DNA of 20,509 nt from an uncultured bacterium (GTDB lineage Bacteria > Bacillota > Clostridia > Lachnospirales > Lachnospiraceae). The position numbers and the translations under genes are program-made. Below the pieces are notes generated by a model. The model searched no databases, had not been told where the DNA came from, and saw only the letters and a program-made list of their open reading frames with translations. This document shows positions 7,972 to 15,607 of the stretch, in pieces (within the stretch, counting starts at the first letter, position 1; each line of letters begins with the position of its first letter). Location of the stretch: assembly GCA_905215155.1 (NCBI GenBank), contig CAJMPJ010000056.1:1-20509 (forward strand). The letters are read 5' to 3'.

Positions 7972-10251
7972 TCATTCCTTATTCCGATTGTAATTGATCA
8001 AAGATCCTGAACGTATGATTTCTATTTCATTATCGGTCAAGCCTTCCCAATACAAGTGGATCTCTTTTGGGGTGTCTCCAAGAACATATCCAGTTATCTC
8101 CTGTTTGCCTGCACAAATTGCTTCCTTGATTCCAGGTATAAAGATAAAATCATCTACTTCAAAGTTCGGTTCTTCTTTCATCTGAAATGGCAGCATTCCC
8201 CAGTTGACCACATTGGAACGGTAACGCTTGGTGGCATATTCCTTACAGATATTTGCCAATCCTCCTAATACTCTCTGGCAGCTGGCGGCCTGTTCACGGG
8301 CTGAACCGTCCCCTGGCTTTGTACAATAGATGACACTGCCGATTTCTATGGATGCAGGCTCATTAATGCCCGGACAGATGGATTCAATCTTTTTATAAAT
8401 ATCAGCGAGTTCAGAAGGCACTTCCCCTTTTTCATTTCTGTTCTTTTCTAAAACAGCCACATTTTTAGCTTTTCCGACATATTCCGGATCTCTTCTTGAT
8501 AACGTAAACTCCGCTAATCCCAGTGGGTTGGAACGGTAAGAAGCGGTTTCACCGGAAGGAATCAACTCGTCCGTAGTGGTAACGTCATCAAGAATTTTTG
8601 AACAAACACGAAGCAATACGTGTTCTCCCAATGCGCTCATCTCCGGCCAATCCTTGATATTAGGTCCATATGCCAGTTCCTCCTCTTTCTGAGGTTGCGC
8701 AAAGCCCTGATAAACTCGTTTCTGATAAGCAGAATCATCATAATTGTAATCGTATACCGGATAATCGTCCACAACATCGGTTGCGGGAGTAAGAAAACCG
8801 TTGTTTACGGTGGTTGCTGCAATGGAACGGGCATCCATCAGCGCTACGGAAGTCATCTGTCCGTTGCCCGGCTTTGAGCCATCCCGGTTAATAAAGTTTC
8901 TTGTGGTATGACGGATGCTCAGTCCATTGTTGGCCGGAGTGTCTCCTGCACCAAAGCAGGGACCGCAGAAAGCAGTTTTCACAACCACGCCTGCTGCCAT
9001 TAAGGTAGAAACGATGCCTTTCTTCGCCAGCTCCATATATACCGGAACCGAAGAAGGATAAACCGAAAGGCTGTAATCCATATCAATCTCATTGGCACCG
9101 GACAGTATGTCAGCCGCCTCCACAATATTATTATAATTTCCTCCGGCACATCCGGCGATCACTCCCTGCTGCACCTTCAAGCGGTTATTCTGGATTTTAT
9201 CTGTCAGCTTAAAATCAATATTCGGATTGTTAATCAGTCTTTTTGCATCCTCTTCCACTTCGTGAAGGATATCGAACAGATTCTCATTTAAGGCTTTGAT
9301 GGAGTAAACATTGCTTGGATGGAACGGCAGTGCGATCATGGATTCCACCTTGCTCAAGTCCACATAGACTGCGCCATCATAGTAAGCCACCTGGTCTGGC
9401 TGAAGCCGTTTGTAATCTCCGCCTCTTCCATGAATGGTCAGGAACTCTTTTGTATCCTCATCGGTCTGCCAGATAGAGGTCAAACATGCGGTTTCCGTTG
9501 TCATTACGTCAATTCCATTACGGAAATCAGTGGAAAGGTTTTTGATACCGGGGCCAACGAATTCCATTACTTTATTTTTCACATAACCGTTTTTGAATAC
9601 CTGTCCGATAATGGCCAGCGCAATATCCTGAGGTCCGATTCCCGGCTTTGGTTTTCCATCTAAATAAACAGCTACCACCTTTGGGTATTGGATATCATAC
9701 GTGTCACCTAAAATCTGCTTAACCAGCTCGCCGCCGCCTTCACCGATGGCCATGGTACCTAATGCACCATATCTGGTATGGCTGTCAGAACCAATGATCA
9801 TTTTTTCACAGCCGGCGATTGCCTCCCGCATGAACTGATGAATAACAGCAACATGAGGCGGTACAAAAATTCCGCCATATTTTTTTGCAGCGGATAATCC
9901 GAATACGTGATCATCTTCGTTGATCGTTCCCCCTACTGCACACAGGGAATTGTGGCAATTGGTCAAAACATAGGGGATCGGGAACTCCTTCATACCGGAG
10001 GCCTTTGCTGTCTGAATAATGCCCACGTAAGTCAGATCGTGTGAAGTCATGGCATCAAACTTTATTTGCAGTTCCTTCATGGAGTCTGATTTGTTATGCT
10101 TTTTCAGTATGCTGTAGGTGATGGTCCCCTCTTTTGCCTGCTCCTTATCAATCGGTTCCTTGCTGTAGGTTTCTGTCTCTGCGATCGTTTCTTCGGGGAT
10201 AAGTTCCTTACCGCCCACAAGATATGCGCCTTTATTGAATAATTTTATCAT
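7972..10251 (-). CDS. aconitase-superfamily hydratase, YbhJ-like
   Basis: A 759-residue [4Fe-4S] hydro-lyase of the aconitase/isopropylmalate isomerase superfamily, matching the little-studied E. coli YbhJ type rather than AcnA, AcnB or AcnD. Cluster cysteines are C368 (AGCAGG) and C429/C432 (CGPCFG). Substrate-site motifs are [12 protein letters not shown] (154-165) and, in the C-terminal swivel domain, GDGSAREQ (647-654), which keeps the catalytic serine position (S650) and arginine (R652). The second serine and the histidine of the usual GSSREH are Ala and Gln. AAGGAGG six bases upstream fixes the start. It is the last gene after PrpF and CitMHS genes, so a citrate- or aconitate-like substrate is likely. 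The true reaction is unknown. Confidence 0.88.
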   Translation of the reverse strand: MIKLFNKGAYLVGGKELIPEETIAETETYSKEPIDKEQAKEGTITYSILKKHNKSDSMKELQIKFDAMTSHDLTYVGIIQTAKASGMKEFPIPYVLTNCHNSLCAVGGTINEDDHVFGLSAAKKYGGIFVPPHVAVIHQFMREAIAGCEKMIIGSDSHTRYGALGTMAIGEGGGELVKQILGDTYDIQYPKVVAVYLDGKPKPGIGPQDIALAIIGQVFKNGYVKNKVMEFVGPGIKNLSTDFRNGIDVMTTETACLTSIWQTDEDTKEFLTIHGRGGDYKRLQPDQVAYYDGAVYVDLSKVESMIALPFHPSNVYSIKALNENLFDILHEVEEDAKRLINNPNIDFKLTDKIQNNRLKVQQGVIAGCAGGNYNNIVEAADILSGANEIDMDYSLSVYPSSVPVYMELAKKGIVSTLMAAGVVVKTAFCGPCFGAGDTPANNGLSIRHTTRNFINRDGSKPGNGQMTSVALMDARSIAATTVNNGFLTPATDVVDDYPVYDYNYDDSAYQKRVYQGFAQPQKEEELAYGPNIKDWPEMSALGEHVLLRVCSKILDDVTTTDELIPSGETASYRSNPLGLAEFTLSRRDPEYVGKAKNVAVLEKNRNEKGEVPSELADIYKKIESICPGINEPASIEIGSVIYCTKPGDGSAREQAASCQRVLGGLANICKEYATKRYRSNVVNWGMLPFQMKEEPNFEVDDFIFIPGIKEAICAGKQEITGYVLGDTPKEIHLYWEGLTDNEIEIIRSGSLINYNRNKE

Positions 10252-10266
10252 ATTAGTCCTCCTTGT

Positions 10267-10282
10267 GTTTTCAATAGAAAAC
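10267..10282 (-). other. small intercistronic hairpin
   Basis: GTTTTC and GAAAAC form a perfect six-base stem around AATA in the 68-base gap between the transporter and hydratase genes, just upstream of the hydratase ribosome binding site. No T run follows, so it is not a terminator. It could be a processing or stabilising stem. Confidence 0.35.
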
Positions 10283-10319
10283 CCGCATGTTGATATAATT
10301 TAAAATTGATAACAAAGAA

Positions 10320-11687
10320 TTAACGTAAAAATGGCACCGGAATCACTCCAATTGCGACCGCAATAAATAATTGGATAAAGTAACTGGGAATTCCCCATTT
10401 TAAATATTCTTTTTGATAGTCCACGAAGCTTACTTCCGTACGGTCTACCAGGACATACAGGAACGCAACCAGCGGGCTGGCAAAACGAACGGCCTGTCCC
10501 ATTAAAGATGCAACACCGATATCTACCGGAGTTGCGCCAAAGCTATATGCGATCGGTGCAATAACAGGCAGAATTCCGAAGTAAAAGGCATCGTTTGGAA
10601 GGAAAAACAAACCTGGTAATGAGATCAGTGCCAGCAATAACGGAATATATCCACCCATGCTTTGGGGCAGCAGTGATACGATCTGCTGTGCCATGGCTGC
10701 ACTGATGCCGCTTCCATTTAAGATTCCCATGATGACTCCGGCACCAAAAACCAGGCTGACCGGTCCTAATGCTTCCGCACCATTGGCCGTAAGTCTCTTT
10801 GCCTGAAGATTTGGATCTTTAAAGTTGACGATGACTGCAATTGCAGTACCAATCAGGAATAAGATTCCCCCATTGATAACATCAAGAATCAATAAAACCA
10901 TAATTAATACGGTCAATGCAAAGTTGAACAGCAATAATTTGGGTGCTTTTAAGCCTTCCGGATCTGCATTTATGGAAGCAATAATATTTTCCAGATCCTT
11001 GTCATTCACAATACTGGAGCCGGAAGTGTATCCCAAACGTGCCCGCTCTTTCTTGCCATAAGAGTATGCCATATAAATGGTTAAAAAAATCGCTCCAATC
11101 ATTCCGGGAATCACCGGAACAAAGAATTCCTTCGGACCTATGTTTAAAACCGGCATGGCTCTTGCCATGGGCCCGCTCCAGGGAACAAGATTCATAATTG
11201 AGTTTGGAATCGCAATCAAAACTGCCAGATACAACTGCTTCATCTTCATCTTTTTGAACAGGGATAATACCGCTGCAGTTACAATAAGAACGGTTGTGGT
11301 TCCGTCGCCATCCAATGACACGACCATGGAAATTGCGGCAGTGGCAAATCAAAGTCTGAGCGGATCACCCTTTGCCCATTTAATCAATATTTTGCTAAGT
11401 GGATCAAACAGTCCAACATCCAGCATAATTGAGAAATATAAAATGGCAAACAGTAAAAGTGTGATGGTAGGTGCAACACCGGACTTCACTTTTCCGCCGG
11501 CAAACTGATAATAAAGACCTTGATAAATCCAGTCAAAAACGTCTAAAAACGATACATGCTGATAGGCAGCTACGATAAACCCAAACGCCAATGGAACCAG
11601 GATCAAGCCTGCAAACGGAGAAATCACTTTTCTCAAAAGTAAGATCATAAACACGATGATCATTAAATACCCTAATAAAGCCAACAT
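10320..11687 (-). pseudogene. CitMHS-family citrate-type transporter interrupted by one in-frame TGA
   Basis: The two open halves (11687 to 11349, and 11348 to 10320) are in the same frame and together give 455 codons, the normal length of a CitMHS metal-citrate/proton symporter. The only interruption is TGA at 11349-11351, codon 113. It follows KGDPLRL and precedes FATAAISMVVSLDGDGTTT, which contains the family's conserved VSLDGDG(S/T)TT block. Everything else looks intact: about a dozen hydrophobic segments, and a good start (GAGGAGTG nine bases before ATG). A recent nonsense mutation (for example Ser TCA or Arg CGA to TGA), a base-calling error, or readthrough would all fit. It sits between the PrpF and hydratase genes and would import their substrate, probably a citrate-like acid as a metal complex. 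Confidence 0.85.
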
Positions 11688-11715
11688 AAGAATTTACACT
11701 CCTCGAATTAGTATT

Positions 11716-12858
11716 TTAAACAAAATATACGGTACCGGTTAAAATTTTGCGTGCAGTACGGAACGACGTAACCGATTGCACCTCTATATTTTCTTCGTCT
11801 AACGCTTTATATTCAATGCTGCCCCCAATAATCCCGCTGCTATGACCTAAGTCAAATGTGTTTTTCTGGCTTTCACCCGCTTGTTTTTTCACAAGACGGT
11901 TGGGAATCGTATCAGGTATGGCACATGCCGCAAACGTGCACAGGGCGCCGGTAAGTGCAATACTCTTATGGGCTTTCTGCATGCTCATCATTCTCACAGA
12001 CAAGTCATAATCAGATTCTTTGACCAGTTCTCCCTCAACGGTATAATAATCCTTTGGCGGAGCAACCAAGGTCAGTTTGGGAACTCCCGGTGATTCTGTG
12101 GAACTTTTTTCCAAATCACGGATCAATCCCATCTTCATGGCAGCCATTCCTCTTATGCGTTCCAGCTGATCCAATAATTCCTTATTCGAGTCGATGTCGC
12201 TCACTTTTTCGTATCCGGTCAGTCCAAGCGTTCTGGCATCCACGTAAACCAACGGATTACTTGCGTCAACAATGGACACTTCCACCTGGCCAACTCCGTC
12301 TACCTGCAAAAGATCAGTCTTATTACCGGTAGGAAGCAGCTTTCCGGTCAAGGAACCAGCAGGATTTAAAAACTTTAAATCTATTTTTAAACCTTTTCCA
12401 GGAACACCGGCAATTTTATAATCCTCGGTGTACACAAGCTCACCATTGGGCGTTGGAATTCTTTCTTCAATGACCTTTTTTGTATTTGTATTGTAAATTT
12501 TAACAACGGTCACCGGATCTTTGATCTCCACCAGTTTGTTTTCAATCGCAAAAATCCCCACCGCAGAAGAAATATTACCGCAATTGCCCGCATACGATAC
12601 AACCGGTTTATCCACCGATACCTGGGCAAATGTATAGTTTACATCCCATGGGTTTTCCGTCTCTTTGGAGATAATGGCTACTTTGCTGGTTGTAGATACC
12701 GCTCCCCCCAATCCGTCAATCTGATGGAGATCAGGGCTGCCCATCACTTTAAGCAACACATGATCCAAGTCATCTGACAGACTTTTTAAATCTTCCTCCA
12801 GAAGGAATACACCCTTGCTGGTTCCACCACGATAAATACTACATTTTAATTCCTTCAA
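11716..12858 (-). CDS. PrpF-family isomerase (4-oxalomesaconate tautomerase/YbhH-like)
   Basis: A 380-residue protein of the PrpF/DapF-like two-domain epimerase fold. Members isomerise unsaturated acids, for example trans-aconitate/cis-aconitate, 2-methylaconitate or 4-oxalomesaconate. Visible signatures are YRGGTSKGVF (9-18), a Lys in AVSTTSKVAI near residue 59, the conserved GNCGN with C93, and the C-terminal GHSSGI segment. The frame also has an ATG at 12912, but I chose TTG at 12858. It follows AAGGAG nine bases upstream and gives the family-typical start (M)KELKCSIYRGG; the ATG lacks a good ribosome binding site and would add 18 residues unusual for the family. It is the first gene of the operon with CitMHS and the YbhJ-like hydratase. 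Confidence 0.85.
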   Translation of the reverse strand: MKELKCSIYRGGTSKGVFLLEEDLKSLSDDLDHVLLKVMGSPDLHQIDGLGGAVSTTSKVAIISKETENPWDVNYTFAQVSVDKPVVSYAGNCGNISSAVGIFAIENKLVEIKDPVTVVKIYNTNTKKVIEERIPTPNGELVYTEDYKIAGVPGKGLKIDLKFLNPAGSLTGKLLPTGNKTDLLQVDGVGQVEVSIVDASNPLVYVDARTLGLTGYEKVSDIDSNKELLDQLERIRGMAAMKMGLIRDLEKSSTESPGVPKLTLVAPPKDYYTVEGELVKESDYDLSVRMMSMQKAHKSIALTGALCTFAACAIPDTIPNRLVKKQAGESQKNTFDLGHSSGIIGGSIEYKALDEENIEVQSVTSFRTARKILTGTVYFV

Positions 12859-13050
12859 CTCTCCTCGCTCCTTATTAAAAAAATTTTCACAGTTGTTTAA
12901 TAATTCAAACAATGCATCGAATAAAAATAAGAGACAGCTATCGTTTCCTTATTTCTTTCCTGGATTTTCGCACTCTTGCGGTACAATAAACCGGTTATTT
13001 TCTAATACTGTACTGCATTGGTAAATAAAAATTCATCGTAAAACAAAGTT

Positions 13051-13084
13051 CCAATCGTATACTTGGATACCTGTATACAATTGG
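13051..13084. promoter_or_regulatory. candidate GntR/FCD operator (inverted repeat with two GTATAC cores)
   Basis: Arms CCAATCGTATAC (13051-13062) and GTATACAATTGG (13073-13084) are inverted repeats matching at 11 of 12 positions, with a ten-base spacer. Each arm ends in the self-complementary GTATAC, and TGTATACA is a perfect palindrome. FCD-type GntR regulators commonly bind short palindromes of this kind. It lies 30-65 bases downstream of the predicted transcription start of the PrpF operon, a position suited to repression by roadblock. Confidence 0.55.
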
Positions 13085-13095
13085 AGGGAAAAAAT

Positions 13096-13113
13096 AAAAA
13101 GCTTTCGCTCTCT
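13096..13113 (-). other. stem-loop at the 5' end of the PrpF operon transcript
   Basis: On the minus strand AGAGAGC and GCTTTTT pair around a GAAA tetraloop (two G-U pairs), followed by ATTTTTT. It begins right at the expected transcription start, so it is more likely a 5'-protecting stem than an attenuator. The stem is weak. Confidence 0.3.
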
Positions 13114-13121
13114 CTGATGAC

Positions 13122-13150
13122 ATTATATTACAACATTCGACCTATTGCAA
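13122..13150 (-). promoter_or_regulatory. promoter of the PrpF-CitMHS-hydratase operon
   Basis: The minus strand has TTGCAA (13145-13150) and a perfect TATAAT (13122-13127) with 17-base spacing. Transcription would start near 13115. The -35 lies inside the 12-base perfect palindrome CTATTGCAATAG (13142-13153), which could itself be a protein site. Confidence 0.65.
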
Positions 13151-13355
13151 TAGTTTACACAAAATAATTGTACAAATATCCGTAATGTTATGCACATTGC
13201 ATACAACCATTTGAAACGTTCAGCAAAACAGATCATTTTCCCGCACTTTAGGGAGTTTTTAATAGGAATAAAATTCAAAATGATAAAAGATTTGATAAGA
13301 AAATGAATGGTTTGGATAAAAATCTCCATACTAACTAACGTTGGAGGTGATAAAA

Positions 13356-13529
13356 ATGAGCCCAAAGGAATTAATCTATATCGAAGACGCTCTCGGACAT
13401 GAGAAATTTTTAAAAACACAATTTCAGGATGCCGCACAGAATCTGCAGGATCCGGAATTAAAAGCATGCGTACAGGAATTAACGCAAAAACACCAGCAGC
13501 TTTTTGACAGCTTCTATAATTTAGTGTAA
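13356..13529 (+). CDS. small spore coat-like protein
   Basis: A 57-residue soluble protein of helical character (MSPKELIYIEDALGHEKF...). It is short, charged and without signal peptide or membrane segment. It resembles the small coat or coat-associated proteins encoded next to CotF-family genes in Clostridia. The ATG at 13356 follows GGAGGTG at ideal spacing; the open frame reaches an upstream TTG at 13341 that overlaps this site. The stop is followed after 13 bases by the CotF-like gene, whose AAGGAGG overlaps the stop, so the two form an operon. The coat role is inferred from size, sequence character and partner. Confidence 0.7.
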   Translation: MSPKELIYIEDALGHEKFLKTQFQDAAQNLQDPELKACVQELTQKHQQLFDSFYNLV

Positions 13530-13542
13530 GGAGGAACCGCAA

Positions 13543-13788
13543 ATGGATGACAAATGTATAATGGAAAACCTGCTTAACACCACCAAGGGAGTGTGTGACC
13601 TGTATATGCACGGTACCATTGAATCCCCTACCATGAACGTACATCAGACGTTTGATACCGCTTTAAAAGACAGTCTGTGTATGCAGGAGGACATTTACAA
13701 GAAAATGTCCGCAAAGGGTTGGTATACCACGGAACAGGCAGAGCAGCAGAAAATAACCAAAGTAAAAAATCAGTTTTCCGGAATGTAA
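13543..13788 (+). CDS. CotF-family spore coat protein
   Basis: An 81-residue protein matching the C-terminal half of CotF-type coat proteins. It contains the family-like helical block FDTALKDSLCMQEDIYKKMSAKGWY (about 45-69), a short acidic start with two cysteines and a basic tail. It would be a structural part of the spore coat, made late in the mother cell. AAGGAGG nine bases before the ATG overlaps the stop of the preceding coat-like gene. It ends at a strong bidirectional terminator shared with the convergent hydrogenase gene. Its presence is the main sign that the organism sporulates. Confidence 0.8.
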   Translation: MDDKCIMENLLNTTKGVCDLYMHGTIESPTMNVHQTFDTALKDSLCMQEDIYKKMSAKGWYTTEQAEQQKITKVKNQFSGM

Positions 13789-13792
13789 GAAA

Positions 13793-13835
13793 AAAAGCTA
13801 TGAGCTTTCCCAAACGGGATCAGCCCATAGCTTTT
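13793..13835. terminator. bidirectional terminator between the cotF-like and hydrogenase genes
   Basis: Arms 13793-13806 and 13822-13835 (AAAAGCTATG and its complement at the ends) pair at 13 of 14 positions, and an inner TCCC/GGGA stem closes an AAAC loop. The plus strand continues into CTTTTCTCTT-like sequence and the minus strand into six T. It serves both convergent genes. Confidence 0.9.
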
Positions 13836-13838
13836 CTC

Positions 13839-15290
13839 TTAATGTCTGTGCATAGGAACCGTCTCAAGACCCTGGTTCTTTAAATTCTCATGAACTTCTC
13901 TGGCATCTGCCTGGCCGATCAGTAAATCACGTGCCTTCTTTGCCTCGTTTTCATTCTTATATCTGGCAGGGCCGCCGACACAGCCGCCCACACATACCAT
14001 ACCTTCAATAAAGTCTTCCTGCAGCTTACCTACCTTTAAAAGCATCAATGCTTTCTTACATTCCAAGGCACCGTTGCATTTCATGACCTTGATATCCGTA
14101 TTCTCTTCGGTCTCTTTTAAACATTCCAACACGGCTGCAGTTACACCTCCGCCGTTTCCAAACCGTTTTCCAAAAACAGAAGCCTGCTGATATGTATTCT
14201 CTTCAGGTTCTAAATCTACACCCTTTGCCTGCATCATGGCATAAGCCTCCCCAACGGTCAGAACAAAATCCGCATTGCCCTTTACATTCGGGTCCAGGTT
14301 TTCACTCTTCTTTGCGATACAAGGTCCGATAAATACGGTAACAGTCTCCGGGTCCTGTTCCTTTAACATTCTGGAAACCGCACACATCGGGGAAACCGTA
14401 GTGGACATATGATCAAGAAGCGTCGGATAATGCTGCTTGATCATGTTTACAAATGCCGGGCAGCAGGAAGTGGTCATCTTCTTTCCTTCTTTATAAGCCT
14501 CCGCCCATTCTGCGGCTTCGGCTGCGGCAGTTAAATCACCGCCTAAAGCGACCTCCACCATGTCTGCAAAGCCGATTTTCTTTAACGCTGTCTTCCAGCT
14601 TGCCATGGTAATATCCGGGCCGTACTGGCCTTCAATTGCCGGTGCCACCATAGCAACCACCTTTTTCCCTTCCTTGATCGAACGGATCACATCTGTAAGG
14701 AAGGTCTTGGTTCCAATCGCTCCGAACGGACAGCCGGTCACACAGGCTCCGCACTGGATGCATTTCTTCTCATCTATAACAACAATGCCGTTTTCATCCA
14801 TCGTAATTGCATTGACCGGACAGCTCTTCTTACAAGGACGGGTCAAATCCGCAATCGCATTGTAAGGGCATGCCTGGGAACATTTTCCACATTCCTTGCA
14901 TTTATCCGGGTCAATGTGGGCACGGTCATGCCCCATGGTAATCGCACCAAAATTACAGGAATTCTGGCAGGCCTTTCCCATACAGAGCTGACAGTTATCC
15001 GTTACCACATAACGGGCGATGGGACAGCCTTCGCAGGCAGAACTGATGACCTGAACGATATTCTTCGTATCTTTCCCGCTGGGGCATAAGCCTTCTGCAA
15101 GGCGGACTCTCTCCCTGATAATCTCTCTCTCTCTGTAGATGCAGCACCTGAACTGGGCTTTGGGTCCCGGAATGATATGATAAGGGATTTCATTTTTTCC
15201 ATCCTCGATTTTGTCCTCCCAGACAAGCTTTGCCACTTCAAGCAATACCTGATGCGTAATCCGATGCAATGTTGCGTCATTTGATGCCAT
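13839..15290 (-). CDS. monomeric [FeFe]-hydrogenase, group B type
   Basis: A 483-residue iron-sulfur enzyme expected to interconvert protons and hydrogen with ferredoxin-type electrons. The N-terminal part carries cysteine sets C100/C103/C108/C112, C131/C134/C137/C141 and C177/C180/C183/C187 for 4Fe-4S clusters, plus C153/C157 and C86/C89. The H-cluster motifs are TSCCPAF (274-280), GPCIAKK (322-328) and EGMVCVGGCVGG (429-440). These differ from group A (TSCCPxW, MPCxxK, MACxxGCxxGG) and match the group B pattern, typified by Clostridium pasteurianum CpIII. No signal peptide; cytoplasmic. AGGAGG precedes the ATG. It is a single-gene unit. The maturases HydEFG are not in the window. No Rex site was recognised upstream. 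Confidence 0.9.
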   Translation of the reverse strand: MASNDATLHRITHQVLLEVAKLVWEDKIEDGKNEIPYHIIPGPKAQFRCCIYREREIIRERVRLAEGLCPSGKDTKNIVQVISSACEGCPIARYVVTDNCQLCMGKACQNSCNFGAITMGHDRAHIDPDKCKECGKCSQACPYNAIADLTRPCKKSCPVNAITMDENGIVVIDEKKCIQCGACVTGCPFGAIGTKTFLTDVIRSIKEGKKVVAMVAPAIEGQYGPDITMASWKTALKKIGFADMVEVALGGDLTAAAEAAEWAEAYKEGKKMTTSCCPAFVNMIKQHYPTLLDHMSTTVSPMCAVSRMLKEQDPETVTVFIGPCIAKKSENLDPNVKGNADFVLTVGEAYAMMQAKGVDLEPEENTYQQASVFGKRFGNGGGVTAAVLECLKETEENTDIKVMKCNGALECKKALMLLKVGKLQEDFIEGMVCVGGCVGGPARYKNENEAKKARDLLIGQADAREVHENLKNQGLETVPMHRH

Positions 15291-15580
15291 AATTTTCCTC
15301 CTGTTACTTCCACCAATGTGGCCGTGTAAATATTCTATAAATTTAGTAATATGTAATTGTTACCTTTTCTCCCATTTTATCCCCTGGTTTTCACTTCCCC
15401 CCATCGAATCATTATCGCATATTGCAGTTATGTTATCAATAAATTTTTACCGATTAGGTGTATTTTTTGGGATACACCTTTTCCCTGCAATGCCTGTTTT
15501 CTTCCCGGGACTTCCACGCTTTCATTTGCCATGTTTTTTCCTTCCCGGTTCCTCAAAGGACTGTGTGCAGGGCATAAAAA
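15291..15580. other. intergenic region upstream of the hydrogenase gene, no gene
   Basis: AT-rich near 15300-15460, with the hydrogenase ribosome binding site at 15292-15298 but no promoter I can assign with confidence. It holds an eight-base perfect inverted repeat (15456-15479), described separately. The open frames crossing it have no ribosome binding site and no recognisable product. Confidence 0.5.
15456..15479. repeat. inverted repeat AGGTGTAT/ATACACCT
   Basis: AGGTGTAT (15456-15463) and ATACACCT (15472-15479) are perfect inverted repeats around the loop TTTTTGGG, followed on the plus strand by only four T. It lies about 170 bases upstream of the hydrogenase start. It could be an operator or a weak plus-strand terminator; no gene ends here on the plus strand. 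Confidence 0.5.
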
Positions 15581-15602
15581 GAACCGGCACATTGGCCGGT
15601 CC
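15576..15602 (-). terminator. intrinsic terminator of punA
   Basis: Arms 15581-15588 (GAACCGGC) and 15595-15602 (GCCGGTCC) pair over eight positions including one G-U, with a six-base loop. The minus strand then has five T (complement of 15576-15580). It starts five bases after the punA stop codon. Confidence 0.88.
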
Positions 15603-15607
15603 TCCTC

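Larger units (their letters stand above)
12859..13355. other. divergent intergenic control region, no gene
   Basis: About 500 bases between the PrpF operon and the coat genes contain no convincing coding frame; a long minus-strand frame here runs backwards through both coat genes and looks like no known family. What I can see is the operon promoter (13122-13150), the inverted repeat (13051-13084), a palindrome overlapping the -35 (13142-13153) and a leader of about 250 bases. No clear promoter for the coat genes was assigned; they are probably read by a sporulation sigma factor whose boxes I could not fix. Confidence 0.6.

Noticed and set aside
11349..11351. TGA read as selenocysteine in the transporter
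   Set aside because: I see no convincing stem-loop just after the TGA, and CitMHS proteins are not known selenoproteins. A nonsense mutation or sequencing error is simpler.
7972..12858. 2-methylcitrate cycle (AcnD-PrpF) operon
   Set aside because: The hydratase is of the shorter YbhJ type and no methylcitrate synthase or lyase gene is present.
13123..13644. Minus-strand open frame of 173 codons
   Set aside because: It is antisense to two coat-like genes with good ribosome binding sites, resembles no family and has no site of its own.
15291..15460. Rex (redox) operator upstream of the hydrogenase
   Set aside because: Only partial TTGATAAC-like pieces are seen, not a two-sided TTGT...ACAA site.
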